From: CAZCTC01 sp964501335
GTDB taxonomy: Bacteria; Chloroflexota; Anaerolineae; B4-G1; SLSP01
DNA: 64,000 nt
NCBI GenBank assembly: GCA_964501335.1
Contig: CAZCTC010000037.1
Coordinates: 1 to 64,000, forward strand
Direction of reading: 5' to 3'
This document shows positions 7,571-17,097 of this stretch, in pieces; position 1 is the first letter of the stretch; every line of letters begins with the position of its first letter. The notes beneath the pieces are model-generated. The model saw only the letters and a list, made by a program, of their open reading frames with translations. It had not been told where the DNA came from and searched no databases. The position numbers were made by a program, and so were the translations under genes.

Positions 7571-9160
7571 ATGGAACTTCTCCAGGTCAATAACCTCTCC
7601 CGCTCCTTCGGCACCGTTTCGGCACTTTCAGGCGTCACCTTCACCCTCGCCCCCGGCGAAATCCTGGGCGTTGTCGGTCAACGCGGCTCCGGGAAATCCA
7701 CCCTTTTTCAACTCCTCAGCGGCGTCTGTCTCCCTACCGGCGGCGAAATCTCTTTCGCCGGCCAGCCCATCCTCTTTAAAAATGCCGCCGAACCGCTGCG
7801 CCTGGGCATCGAAACGGTTTACCAGCATCCCCACATGGCCGATAACCTCACCGTCCAGGAAAATGTCTTCCTCGGACGGGAACTGCGGGCCGGGCCCGCC
7901 GGCTTAAAAATCCTGCCCAACGAAAAACAGATGATCAAGGCCACCGGAGAGCTTCTGGCCGCCTTTGACCTCTCCCCCGAACTGATCAAAGAACGCACCT
8001 TCAACCTCACGAATGAACAACGCCAGCTGGTCGCCCTGGCCCGCGCCCTCAGCCGTCCCTGTCGCCTGCTCCTGATCGACGATGTCCTGGGCGCCCTCAC
8101 CTTTGCCCGCCAGCAAACCCTGATCCAGCGGCTCCAGGAACTGGCCGCCGGCGGCGTGGCCGTCATCATCAGCAGCGACGATCTGAAACAACTCTTCGCC
8201 GTCACCCATCGCATCCTGGTCCTCTACCAGGGCCGGCAGGTCGCGCTCCGCCACACCGCCGAATCGACCCCGCGCGAAATCGTCGAACTCATCGTCGGCT
8301 CCACCCGCCAGACCAAAATCACCCCTGTCATCTGGGCCTTTGAGAACTACCATGAGGCCCAGCAACAGGCCGAAGAACTCCGCCGCTCCCAATCCGAACT
8401 CCGCCAAAACCTCGCCGCCCAGGACTCCCTGAACCGGGAACTGATCGAACGGCTGCACAAACAGGTAGAAGCCCTCGACGGCCTGAACCTGGCCTTACAG
8501 GAAGCCAGCCGCCGATTGATTACCGAACGCGAAGCCGAACGCAAAGCCCTGGCCCGCGAATTGCACGATCAAATCATCCAGGATCTGTTGAGCTATAACT
8601 ATCAGCTGGAAGAAGCCGAAAACGAAACCGCCGGGGAATCGCAACGCGAGGAACTGAGCAAAATCCGGCTGGGCATCCGGGAAGTGATCGGCGGGTTGCG
8701 CCAGATTTGCAGCGACCTCCGCCCGCCCACCATCGACAACCACGGCCTCTCGGCCGCCATCCGCTCCCTCCTGAGCCAATGGAGTGAACAAAACAACATC
8801 TCCGTCGCCCTGAAGATCGATCCCGCGCTGGGCCGGCTGCCGGAACCGATCGAGCTTTCCGTCTTCCGCATCGTCCAGGAAGGCCTGAACAATATCCGCA
8901 AACATTCAGGAGCGACCGAAGTCACCCTCACTCTCGAGCGCAGCGCCAACGCCAGCCTGATTGTCTGCCTGGCCGACAACGGCCAGGGTATGGCCGAACC
9001 GATCGATCTGGCTACCCTCACTGAACAGAAACATTTCGGGCTGGTGGGAATCAGCGAGCGGGTCTCCCTGCTGAACGGCACCCTGCAAGTCAGCGCCGCC
9101 CCCACCGGCGGCCTCCAGCTGCTGATCGAAATCCCCAGTCCCTATCCTTCTATTAATTGA
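7571..9160 (+). CDS. ABC-ATPase domain fused to a NarL/LiaS-type histidine kinase
   Basis: A 529-aa fusion. Residues about 1-245 are a sugar-type ABC ATPase domain: Walker A GQRGSGKST (36-44), Q-loop around Gln85, a degraded signature LTNEQ (146-150) and Walker B LLLIDDVLGAL with Asp171 where the catalytic Glu normally sits. The switch His position reads SSDD (Asp203). Residues about 256-325 are a coiled-coil linker. Then comes a HisKA_3 dimerisation domain with ALARELHDQ (His332), and an ATPase domain with an EGLNNIRKHSGA N-box, DNGQGM, and GLVGISERVSLL. There is no transmembrane segment. ATP binding looks likely, but fast hydrolysis at the ABC part looks unlikely. Lying directly behind a ChvE/GguAB transporter and facing a response regulator, it plausibly senses transporter state or nucleotide. 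The ATG at 7571 is chosen because the ABC domain begins there; upstream in-frame sequence only translates the hairpin. Confidence 0.85.
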   Translation: MELLQVNNLSRSFGTVSALSGVTFTLAPGEILGVVGQRGSGKSTLFQLLSGVCLPTGGEISFAGQPILFKNAAEPLRLGIETVYQHPHMADNLTVQENVFLGRELRAGPAGLKILPNEKQMIKATGELLAAFDLSPELIKERTFNLTNEQRQLVALARALSRPCRLLLIDDVLGALTFARQQTLIQRLQELAAGGVAVIISSDDLKQLFAVTHRILVLYQGRQVALRHTAESTPREIVELIVGSTRQTKITPVIWAFENYHEAQQQAEELRRSQSELRQNLAAQDSLNRELIERLHKQVEALDGLNLALQEASRRLITEREAERKALARELHDQIIQDLLSYNYQLEEAENETAGESQREELSKIRLGIREVIGGLRQICSDLRPPTIDNHGLSAAIRSLLSQWSEQNNISVALKIDPALGRLPEPIELSVFRIVQEGLNNIRKHSGATEVTLTLERSANASLIVCLADNGQGMAEPIDLATLTEQKHFGLVGISERVSLLNGTLQVSAAPTGGLQLLIEIPSPYPSIN

Positions 9161-9178
9161 ACCATAAAATTAAAGAAA

Positions 9179-9228
9179 TATTTTGCGCCCGGCCCCCCCG
9201 CGAGAGCGGGGGGGCCGGGCGCAAAATA
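9179..9228. repeat. Very stable GC-rich hairpin between convergent genes
   Basis: A perfect inverted repeat of about 22 bp (TATTTTGCGCCCGGCC and on) with a six-base loop CGAGAG sits between the convergent kinase-fusion and regulator genes. It would fold on either strand, so it could end both transcripts. However, its outer tracts are T before and A after the stem, not the A/T order of a classic bidirectional terminator. Confidence 0.6.
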
Positions 9229-9237
9229 TAAGTTTTC

Positions 9238-10302
9238 TCAACTGGCCCGGCAACCCAACGCATCCTCCACCACCTGCCGCACACAGGGCCCATCCAAATC
9301 CTTCTTATCCAAAAAAGCCACCGCCCCCGCCATCAACCCCAACCGCCGGAACTCCCGATCCGGATAAGCGCTGATCAAAATCACCCGCGTCACCGCCGAA
9401 ATCGCCTTCAACCGCCGCGTACACTGAATGCCGTCCTCTTCCGGCAAAACCACATCGATAAAAGCCAGCTGCGGCTGCACCTTTCCCGCCAACCGCAACG
9501 CCTCCGCCGCATCCTCCGCCTCATACAGCAACGCCGCCGGCCAGGCTTTTCCGATCAACTTTCCCAATTGAGTCCGATACCGGGCATTGTCGTCCACCAA
9601 CAGCACATTCAACTGCTGCACCGCCCGGTTCTCCGTACGGGCCTGCGCCACCTCATGGCCGGGCGCCCCCAACACTTCGGGATGATGCATCGCATAATTG
9701 TGCGCTTCCAGCCGGCTCTCCACCCCAATCGCCCGGTAGAGCGCGGTCAGATGGTTCTCCACCGTCTTCACACTGAGATCCATCTCCTGCGCCATCCGGC
9801 GGTTGTCGTATCCCAACGTCAAAAAGTGCAACAGTTCCCGCTGGCGTGGCGTCAGAGACACGGGAGGAACCGACGTGACTGTCATATGCGGATTCACCAA
9901 ACGGTTCACCAACGGCCCGGAAATCCACCGTTCGCCGCCCAAAATACGCCGCACGGCCAGCTGCAAATCCGCCAGCGGCTGATCCTTCAGATGATATCCA
10001 TCCACGCCGGCCGCCAGCAATCCCACCACATAGGCCTGATCGTCATAAGCGCTGACGACCAGAATCTTAAGTTTAGGATGCTCTTTGCGGATCGACCGAA
10101 CCGCCGTCACCGGATCGAATTCCGGCATATTGACATCCACCACCAGAAAATCCGGATGCAGCGATTCCATTGCCTGCATGAGTTCGCGGCCATTGCCCAC
10201 TTCCCCGACGATATCCAACTCGGGCAAACTGGCTAACGCATTGCGCAATCCCGCCCGAACAATCACGTGGTCATCGGCCAGCAAAACCTTAATTGCACCC
10301 AT
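9238..10302 (-). CDS. Response regulator with REC-LuxR HTH-REC order
   Basis: A 354-aa cytoplasmic transcription regulator. Residues about 4-120 are a receiver domain (ADDH, phospho-acceptor in LVVDVNMPE, Lys in HLKDQ). Residues about 148-205 are a NarL/LuxR helix-turn-helix starting LTPRQRELLHFL and including KTVENHL. Residues about 232-350 are a second receiver (LLVDDN, AFIDVVLPEEDG, FLDKKD). NarL regulators are normally about 215 residues and end after the HTH, so the C-terminal receiver is extra. Both receivers keep their acidic pocket, Asp and Lys, so both may be phosphorylated. The gene converges on the ABC-kinase fusion, its likely partner, and may control the sugar transporter. Confidence 0.88.
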   Translation of the reverse strand: MGAIKVLLADDHVIVRAGLRNALASLPELDIVGEVGNGRELMQAMESLHPDFLVVDVNMPEFDPVTAVRSIRKEHPKLKILVVSAYDDQAYVVGLLAAGVDGYHLKDQPLADLQLAVRRILGGERWISGPLVNRLVNPHMTVTSVPPVSLTPRQRELLHFLTLGYDNRRMAQEMDLSVKTVENHLTALYRAIGVESRLEAHNYAMHHPEVLGAPGHEVAQARTENRAVQQLNVLLVDDNARYRTQLGKLIGKAWPAALLYEAEDAAEALRLAGKVQPQLAFIDVVLPEEDGIQCTRRLKAISAVTRVILISAYPDREFRRLGLMAGAVAFLDKKDLDGPCVRQVVEDALGCRAS

Positions 10303-10330
10303 TTCACCTCACCCGCTGAAAACTATAATC

Positions 10331-10345
10331 CGGGGCATTACCCCG
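10331..10345. promoter_or_regulatory. Short palindrome before the regulator gene
   Basis: CGGGG-CATTA-CCCCG, an inverted repeat about 30 bases upstream of the regulator start, with TATAGT on the minus strand nearby. It could be an operator or a small hairpin; evidence is thin. Confidence 0.25.
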
Positions 10346-10349
10346 CATA

Positions 10350-10760
10350 AACGGTCCTGAAAATAGACCCCTATGGTAAGGGCCGAGCCTTGTAACGTCC
10401 CGCAAATGGCCCTTTCCCCGTAAAACACGACGCGCTGGATCGGAAGAGAAAGTTTTTTGTTGATGTTTTTGCGCGCATCCGAATGCGCACAAAAACATGG
10501 CCTTTTCCAGAGCCGCCCCGGCAACGCACTCTGAAGTCCCTCCCCCTCACTCCGATGCCGGCAGCGCATCTTCGCCACGAATCTCCTGGAAGCGCATTGC
10601 GCCTTCACAACCACAGGGGGGAGGGATTAGGGAGAGGGCCTGCGCACCAAAACATAGTCCTTTTCCAGAGCCGCCCCGGCGACACGGGCTGTCTACTGTC
10701 TACCTGCCGCTGTCTACTTTCTTTGGCCTTTTCCAGATCCGCCCCGGCGACGCCCTCTTT
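10350..10760 (+). repeat. Dispersed hairpin element plus trailing fragments
   Basis: The gene-free gap between the regulator and the giant membrane protein is filled by the dispersed element. It starts with CCTGAAAATAG, then CCTTGTAACGTCCCGCAAA, ACGCGCTGGAT, AGTTTTTTGTTG, and a hairpin with arms 10463-10478 and 10483-10498 around loop CCGA (one mismatched pair). A CCTTTTCCAGAGCCGCCCC flank follows. Two further copies of that 3' flank lie at about 10643-10690 and 10728-10760. CTGTCTACTGTCTAC motifs are also present. Confidence 0.7.
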
Positions 10761-10887
10761 TTACATGATCTTATCGAGACATCGCCTGATCGTTGCCCCC
10801 AGCTGAGAAATCATTACGTTTCACGTTTTAGATTGGACCGCCCCTACTATACCCCAACTTATCCCAGGGGCCAGATAGAAAAGAACC

Positions 10888-10921
10888 CTCTTCCACTCTT
10901 CCACTCTTCCACTCTTCCGCT
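10888..10921. repeat. CTTCCACT microsatellite
   Basis: Three to four copies of a 10-bp CTTCCACTCT-like unit directly before the 3' end of the giant membrane protein gene. A related pyrimidine-rich tract occurs at about 25728-25810. Confidence 0.6.
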
Positions 10922-13900
10922 CTATTCCCAGCTCTCCAACCGTTCCCGCACATCCTGCGAAAGCGTCTGGATCTGCTTCAGCCGGGGCTCGATCAAAATC
11001 GCCAACCCGATCAACAACAACCCAATCACCAGATAGAAAACCAGATTCCCCGAAAGCAACGGATCAACGGCCTGACCGGCAACGGCAATCAACACCCCCG
11101 CCACCCCCGCATAGAGGAAACGTCGTAACCGTCGCCCGCTGCCCCAAATCACAAACGCCACGCTCTCAATCACCATCAACCCGGAGTAAACCCAGCGATA
11201 ATCTCCCACCATCGACTGCCAGAAAACCGACCCCAACATCAACACCATCGCCGCCCGATCGACCCAGCGGGCCAGCGACCGACTTCCCGAACTCCACTCC
11301 AGATACCCGATCCCCAACAGATAAAGCCCGGTCGGCAAAGCATAAAGCTGCACCTCGCGCCAGTCCCACACCATCAACCACTGCAATCCCCAGGAACTCA
11401 ACAGCAACAGCAAAGCGCCGTACCCCCACCAACGCCGGCGACTGGCAAGCGAAGCGATCAAATAGAAAAGCCCCAACAACGCCAGCACCGAGATCCACAT
11501 CTCCACTTGAGACTGATATAGGGCGACATCAGAAGAGGATATCGGCTGTCCAAACAAAACCAGCACCAGTAATCCCAAACCGCCGGCTCCCAGGGTGAGC
11601 GCCAGCAACATCGCCAATCCCGAAAAACCGACGCCGTAACGGGCCAAAGGCTTTTCCCAAATCTGCATCCAGGGCGGCAACCGCACCCCGCGCTGCTGCA
11701 CATACCGCAACCCATAGCCGCTCGCGCCGCACACCACCGTCAAAACCGCCAACGCCCAGGGCCAATTCTCCCCGGCAAATTTGCCCCGGACCAGATACTG
11801 CCACACGGCCACCCCCAAAAACGCCGGCGGGACATAAGCCAGCACAGGCGAGATCCACAGCGTAGCCAGAACCGCCAGCAACAAGGCATGAGAAAGCGAG
11901 AGCGGAGCGCTTTCCGCCACCATCGGGAAAAAAGTAGCCCCTTGCGCCAGCAACAGATTCCCCCCCACAAAAGCATAGAACGGCCGGGACCATCCCTGCG
12001 CCCATCGTCCGGAAACCGGCGAACCTTCGCGCAATCCCAGCTCGATCAGCCATCCCACCAAAGCCGTCAACCACATCAACAACTCACAGATCAACAACAA
12101 CTCCCCGGTGCTGATATCCGGCTTGATCCAGCGCACGCCGGCAATAAAAGCCAGTTCAGCCATCCCCAGAGCCGCCAGCAGCCAGCCCCGCAGCCGGAAA
12201 TGATAGGCCATCCAGCCGTACACGGCCGCCGTTCCCCATCCCAAAATACAAAACCGCAACCGATCATTGGGAACGACCAACACACTGACAAAAGCCGCCC
12301 CGCTGGCCCAAAAATACAAAGGGCCGGCCCACCAGCGGAACAGCCGTTCCCCCAGCGCCCCCCACCATGCCAGCGGCCGCCACCAGGGGAACGCCTCCCA
12401 GGGCTTATTGAACTTTTTGTCCGGCAAAATGCCGGCAAACCGATCCAACAACCAGGCAGCCGCCAGATAGAACAAAATCACCGGCCAGAGCGCCACCCCA
12501 TAATTCACCGGCTTGACGCCCAATTGCAGCACCATCACCCAGTAAGGAACAAATCCCGCCCCGGCAGCCAGCCCCAACACCATCGGCTGTTCCCACCAGA
12601 GTGCCCCCACCAGATAGAAAACGGCCGCCCCCCCATACCCGACCAGGGCGCCGAAACGACTGAAACTGGAAGGAAAAAGTCCCACGGTGATCAGGAAGAA
12701 AGCCACCACCCAGAGAGGCGTAGCCGTCGTTTTAAGCCAGGCCCACTTCTCGCTCCAGGGAATCCCCCCCACCACTCGCCCGGCCGCCAGATAGCTCCCG
12801 CCCAGGGCAATTAAAATCCACCCGTACAGCTCGAACGGCGATCCCGAGCCCATTCCAGCCGCAGCTATTCCCATCGCCAGCGTAACCGCCATCGGATAGA
12901 TCCAGATCGACTCCTGGAACAACACCACGCACAACGCCAGCAACGCCGTGTCCCAGATCAACGCCAGACTCAACAACCCAGAGTCAGGGAAGCTAAATGC
13001 GGTCCCCAACACCGCCGTCACCGCCGCAAAACAATACAACGGCCAGCGATAATTCGGCTCCCGGCGGGAAAAGAACCAGCCGCTCACCAGCATCGGCAAG
13101 GAGAAACTCAACACCAGCAACCCGTAATAAGCCTGAGGCGCTTGCGGGTAAATCCAGAACAATAAATAACAGGCCCACAGCGGCAAAATTCCCAGCACCA
13201 GATAGAGGAACCGCCCCGAGGCGGCAGCCACAGGGTCTTTTTTGAACCGTCGATCGGCCGCTACCGCCAGCGAATAGGCCGCCACGCCGAGCCCCAGGGA
13301 CAGACTGCCGGTTACCTCATTCCACAGACTACAGACCAACACCACGGGCAGCCCCAGATAGGCAAGCAAACGTAAAGGTCGGTTCCACCAGGCCGGCCGC
13401 CAGATCCAGGCCCCGCCTATACCAATGACCAGTTCCCCAAATGCCAGCACCGTCCAGGCCGGACTGTAACGAACAAACCAAACCGCATGCGGCAGATAGC
13501 CGATCCGGTTGGCCACCCAGGTCCAGGGCAGGATGATCACGACGGCCGCCAGCCAGACGAACACTTCCAACCGCAGGCAGGCAGCCGAAAGGGCATAAAA
13601 GATAACCATCATCAGCAAAGCCAGGATCCCCAGGTTCGATAACAGCGGAAGATGAGGCTCCCAGGTCCAGGAGGCCATGGCCGCCACAATCACCACCCCT
13701 GAAAGCACACACTCGCCGCTCACTAAAGCCCAATCATAAAGCTTCCGGACCTCAGAATTAAGCCCCCGTTTTTCAATCCACCAGAGGCTCCGCTCAACCA
13801 GCAGTCCGATCATCACAAACCCCGCCAGCCAGAAAGCCCAATCCCCCCAGCCGGAGCTGATCTGCCCCGCCAGGAAACACAGAGCCAGAACACCAAACCC

Positions 13901-16837
13901 GGCAGCCGCAAAACTATAAAGCTTATTACGACGCAACCAGGCATAACCAATAAAGGCCAGCGCGATATTCCCCAGGGTCAACGCCGAAACCAGCATCACC
14001 ATATCCCTGGAATAAAAAATCAACGCCCACGCCGCAATGACGTACAGATTCAAGCCGGCGATAATCTGCATCGAAATGTAGAGCGGCCCTAAAAATGAAG
14101 GGGTTGCCCACCGACGCCATTCCAGCAAACTACCGGCCCCTACATAAAGCGGCACAACCAAAGCCGGAAGGACAGGCCACCAGCCCCCCGGCACATCCAG
14201 CCAGATCTCGACCGCCAACAGCCCCACAGGCAACAGAAAAGCGCCCGGCGCCAGCAACAGCTGGCTCTCCAACAAAAACGCTCCCACAAAATAAAAAATG
14301 GAAGCCCCTATCAACGCCGCCGCCACCCCTGGCCCTTGAAAAGAGAAAACTCCCCACGTCAGACCGATCCCCATCGCCAGATGAGCCACCATCTCCCAGG
14401 GCCGTCGATATTCCCGGTTCAACTTACTGAGCCGCCAACTCGTCAACAGAAGAACCCATGCCAGCAGGATATATCCCACACTCCAGGCCGACAAAGCAGA
14501 GGTAAAGTTCGACTCAAACAGCCAGAGCCACCCTAACAGAGATACCGCCGCCGCGCCCTGAAGCGAAATCCCAACCCGATTTCTCCAGACACTAAAGTCG
14601 GAAAAGAACATCTCCTTTTGGTTGAGATGGATCACAACCGCCAGCCAGAGATTGGCGACAATCCAACCGGCCCCGACACAGGTCAAAATACCCCGGTTCC
14701 AGTCCACCAGCGGCAAGATCATCGTCAACAAAGCGGTTCCCCATGCGCCCCAATAAAGCGGCACCGCATATCGCAATTTCCCTACCAGCTGAATGATCCC
14801 CGCAGCCGCCAGATGCAAAACGACCAGCGCCAGCCCGCCCCATCCCAGTTGCGCGATAGAGAAACCGGCAACGGTCATCCCCCCCATCATCCCGAACAAA
14901 AGGAAACCGCTGCCCACCAGCAACAACCAGGGGAGCTGCCAGAAAAGGACCGGCAACAAGATCGTCGCCGCCAGCAACGGATAGACAACCGCCACGGTCA
15001 CATTGGAAGTCAGGGCCCCGCCCGCAGCCGCCACCATTAACAACGTCCCCACCCCAATCACAATCAAAGCATCCCCTCGCTGCACGGGATCGGCATTCGA
15101 CCCCAACAAATACTTTCCCAGAATAAAATAGACCGGCGCCAGCAAAGCCCAACCCAACGCATACCAGGAATAGCTGATACCGAATTCCGAGAAAAGCACC
15201 CACTGAGTCAAACTCATCGCAATCGGGAAGACCGCAGCCGGGACTACAGCCCCCATCTGAACGCGATAACGCCGGGCTCCCCACAGGTAGACCAAACCGC
15301 CCAACCACCAGGCGACCACCAGCGATCCGGAGAAAACCAACGATGAGTTAAAGCCAATCAACCGCCAACCCAACGCCAACGGCAAAATAACGGTAGGAAT
15401 AGCCAGCGCCATGTGCGAAAAAGGAGTCGACAACAGGCTCAACCGCCCCCACCGTCCCCGGAACAGCTCGCTGAGCAGCACCAGCCCCAACGCCAGCCCG
15501 GTCAGTGCCGCCCAACGGATATCGCCCGGTAAACCTGATACCTGAACGATAGCCGCCAGCAAACTGCCGGCCGCCAGCACCACCAGATAACCGAAAAACT
15601 CAAAATTCATCAACAACGTGGTCGCCAGATAGACAAACAAACAAACTGCCGATGCCATCAGCCAGACTTCATCCCACATCGAACCCGGGAATTTACCAAA
15701 AAGAAAAACTGCATAGAAATCGAGGGGAACCAGCAAAGAGGCCACGGCACTCAGCGCAATCCCCGAACTTTCCAGATGCAACTGAGAACGCACATACCAT
15801 CCCAACGCATAAAAAATCGCGGTAATCAATCCGATAAGACCGACCTGGACCAGCGGCGGGAAAAGCCCCCAGTTCCACACTACCAGGGAGACCCCCGCTC
15901 CAAACAACAACATCACCCCCATAAAAAGCAACACTCGCAGGGTCTGCTCGGACAGCAAAACTTCCCAGACGCGATCCCACGAAAACGGTTTTCGAGGCGG
16001 GATAGCCGGCGTAGGAACCGGAGTCGAAACAGGGCGAGAAGCTGGAGTTGAAACAAGAGCCGCCGGCGCATAAATCTGTTGCAGCCGTTCCGCGGTAATC
16101 TTCGAAGCCGGTCGGGACGGTACCGTTGAAGCTTCAGATGTCGCAGGCTCCGCCGCAGCTTCCGACGCCACCGGCGTAGCAAGATTTTCCGCTAACACCA
16201 TCTCAACTGCCGCTTCCGGCACCTCTGGGCCTGCCGAAACTTCCGGCGCTACCGGAGCTTCAGATTGTCCCCACACCTTGACTTCCAACCGCCGGATCGC
16301 TGCTCCAAAATCGGCAGCAGCCGAAAGATAAGCCTCTTCATTGGCCAGTTCTCCGAATGAGTGCAGTTCCTCGATCTTGCTGTAAAGAAAACGGGCTCGC
16401 TCCAAAGCGGTCAATTCAACTTCACCTGCCGGCGTATCCGCCAACCGAGCCGTCAACCACTCCAACCGCCCCCCGGTTTCCGCTTCCAGTCCGGCCTGTA
16501 TTAGCCCGGTAATCCACCCGCGTCTCGCCCAACCCGGCAACACCTCGCTGAAGATTTCCAACTGCCCCCGCTCCAACTGCAAAGCCCGGGCAGTCTCTGC
16601 ATCCAAAGGCATCGCCCGCAATCCCAGCCGGATTTCCACGGTCTCCCGGCGCAACTGGTAACGTTTGAGCAAAGACTCACGAATATTAAAGGGGATCTCA
16701 GTCCATTGAGAGGCTTCCAGCAACAGGAAATTGAGATGCGAAAGGGTTTCCAGCTCTGCTACATCTGCACTGAAACCACATTGGGCACAAGGCCCTCCAG
16801 GAGAAAAAGACGGATCGTTGCACTTAGGACAATACAT
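10922..16837 (-). CDS. Giant zinc-ribbon polytopic membrane protein, function unknown
   Basis: A predicted 1971-aa protein. It opens with a small zinc ribbon (CPKC near the start, then CAQCGF), then a soluble region of about 250 residues including an Ala/Pro/Val-rich linker. From about residue 300 to near the C-terminus it consists of dozens of hydrophobic helices with short loops. It ends in a short charged tail. The dense aromatic and glycine-rich helices recall very large DUF2157-like or 'zinc ribbon' membrane proteins of Chloroflexota, but no enzymatic motif was seen. GAGGAGGG lies just before the ATG at 16837, which is preferred over an upstream frame start. It is a single gene with no tight neighbours. 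It might be a membrane sensor or a flippase-like protein; I do not assign a function. Confidence 0.8.
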   Translation of the reverse strand: MYCPKCNDPSFSPGGPCAQCGFSADVAELETLSHLNFLLLEASQWTEIPFNIRESLLKRYQLRRETVEIRLGLRAMPLDAETARALQLERGQLEIFSEVLPGWARRGWITGLIQAGLEAETGGRLEWLTARLADTPAGEVELTALERARFLYSKIEELHSFGELANEEAYLSAAADFGAAIRRLEVKVWGQSEAPVAPEVSAGPEVPEAAVEMVLAENLATPVASEAAAEPATSEASTVPSRPASKITAERLQQIYAPAALVSTPASRPVSTPVPTPAIPPRKPFSWDRVWEVLLSEQTLRVLLFMGVMLLFGAGVSLVVWNWGLFPPLVQVGLIGLITAIFYALGWYVRSQLHLESSGIALSAVASLLVPLDFYAVFLFGKFPGSMWDEVWLMASAVCLFVYLATTLLMNFEFFGYLVVLAAGSLLAAIVQVSGLPGDIRWAALTGLALGLVLLSELFRGRWGRLSLLSTPFSHMALAIPTVILPLALGWRLIGFNSSLVFSGSLVVAWWLGGLVYLWGARRYRVQMGAVVPAAVFPIAMSLTQWVLFSEFGISYSWYALGWALLAPVYFILGKYLLGSNADPVQRGDALIVIGVGTLLMVAAAGGALTSNVTVAVVYPLLAATILLPVLFWQLPWLLLVGSGFLLFGMMGGMTVAGFSIAQLGWGGLALVVLHLAAAGIIQLVGKLRYAVPLYWGAWGTALLTMILPLVDWNRGILTCVGAGWIVANLWLAVVIHLNQKEMFFSDFSVWRNRVGISLQGAAAVSLLGWLWLFESNFTSALSAWSVGYILLAWVLLLTSWRLSKLNREYRRPWEMVAHLAMGIGLTWGVFSFQGPGVAAALIGASIFYFVGAFLLESQLLLAPGAFLLPVGLLAVEIWLDVPGGWWPVLPALVVPLYVGAGSLLEWRRWATPSFLGPLYISMQIIAGLNLYVIAAWALIFYSRDMVMLVSALTLGNIALAFIGYAWLRRNKLYSFAAAGFGVLALCFLAGQISSGWGDWAFWLAGFVMIGLLVERSLWWIEKRGLNSEVRKLYDWALVSGECVLSGVVIVAAMASWTWEPHLPLLSNLGILALLMMVIFYALSAACLRLEVFVWLAAVVIILPWTWVANRIGYLPHAVWFVRYSPAWTVLAFGELVIGIGGAWIWRPAWWNRPLRLLAYLGLPVVLVCSLWNEVTGSLSLGLGVAAYSLAVAADRRFKKDPVAAASGRFLYLVLGILPLWACYLLFWIYPQAPQAYYGLLVLSFSLPMLVSGWFFSRREPNYRWPLYCFAAVTAVLGTAFSFPDSGLLSLALIWDTALLALCVVLFQESIWIYPMAVTLAMGIAAAGMGSGSPFELYGWILIALGGSYLAAGRVVGGIPWSEKWAWLKTTATPLWVVAFFLITVGLFPSSFSRFGALVGYGGAAVFYLVGALWWEQPMVLGLAAGAGFVPYWVMVLQLGVKPVNYGVALWPVILFYLAAAWLLDRFAGILPDKKFNKPWEAFPWWRPLAWWGALGERLFRWWAGPLYFWASGAAFVSVLVVPNDRLRFCILGWGTAAVYGWMAYHFRLRGWLLAALGMAELAFIAGVRWIKPDISTGELLLICELLMWLTALVGWLIELGLREGSPVSGRWAQGWSRPFYAFVGGNLLLAQGATFFPMVAESAPLSLSHALLLAVLATLWISPVLAYVPPAFLGVAVWQYLVRGKFAGENWPWALAVLTVVCGASGYGLRYVQQRGVRLPPWMQIWEKPLARYGVGFSGLAMLLALTLGAGGLGLLVLVLFGQPISSSDVALYQSQVEMWISVLALLGLFYLIASLASRRRWWGYGALLLLLSSWGLQWLMVWDWREVQLYALPTGLYLLGIGYLEWSSGSRSLARWVDRAAMVLMLGSVFWQSMVGDYRWVYSGLMVIESVAFVIWGSGRRLRRFLYAGVAGVLIAVAGQAVDPLLSGNLVFYLVIGLLLIGLAILIEPRLKQIQTLSQDVRERLESWE

Positions 16838-17097
16838 TATCCCTCCTCTTCCAGCTTTCCAGAGTCCAATATCCCAGGGGAAAACGCAAAATTCGCCAAA
16901 CCGTAACATTGAATATTGTATACTGAGTTGTCAAAATGAGCCAAACCCCCTTCCCTTCCCCTTGCCAGCTCACGAATTTGTGATACTCTAGGACAGGCAC
17001 TCCCAAAAGGCCATAACTTTCCCCCACTCGCCATAATTTGATTCCGGTGGTCGAGCCAGGAAACCAACAAACTCCAAAATCACCAAGGAGCGGTCTG

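Noticed and set aside
10888..10921. CTTCCACT tandem repeat as a regulatory array
   Set aside because: Only three to four imperfect units at a gene end; more likely a simple microsatellite.
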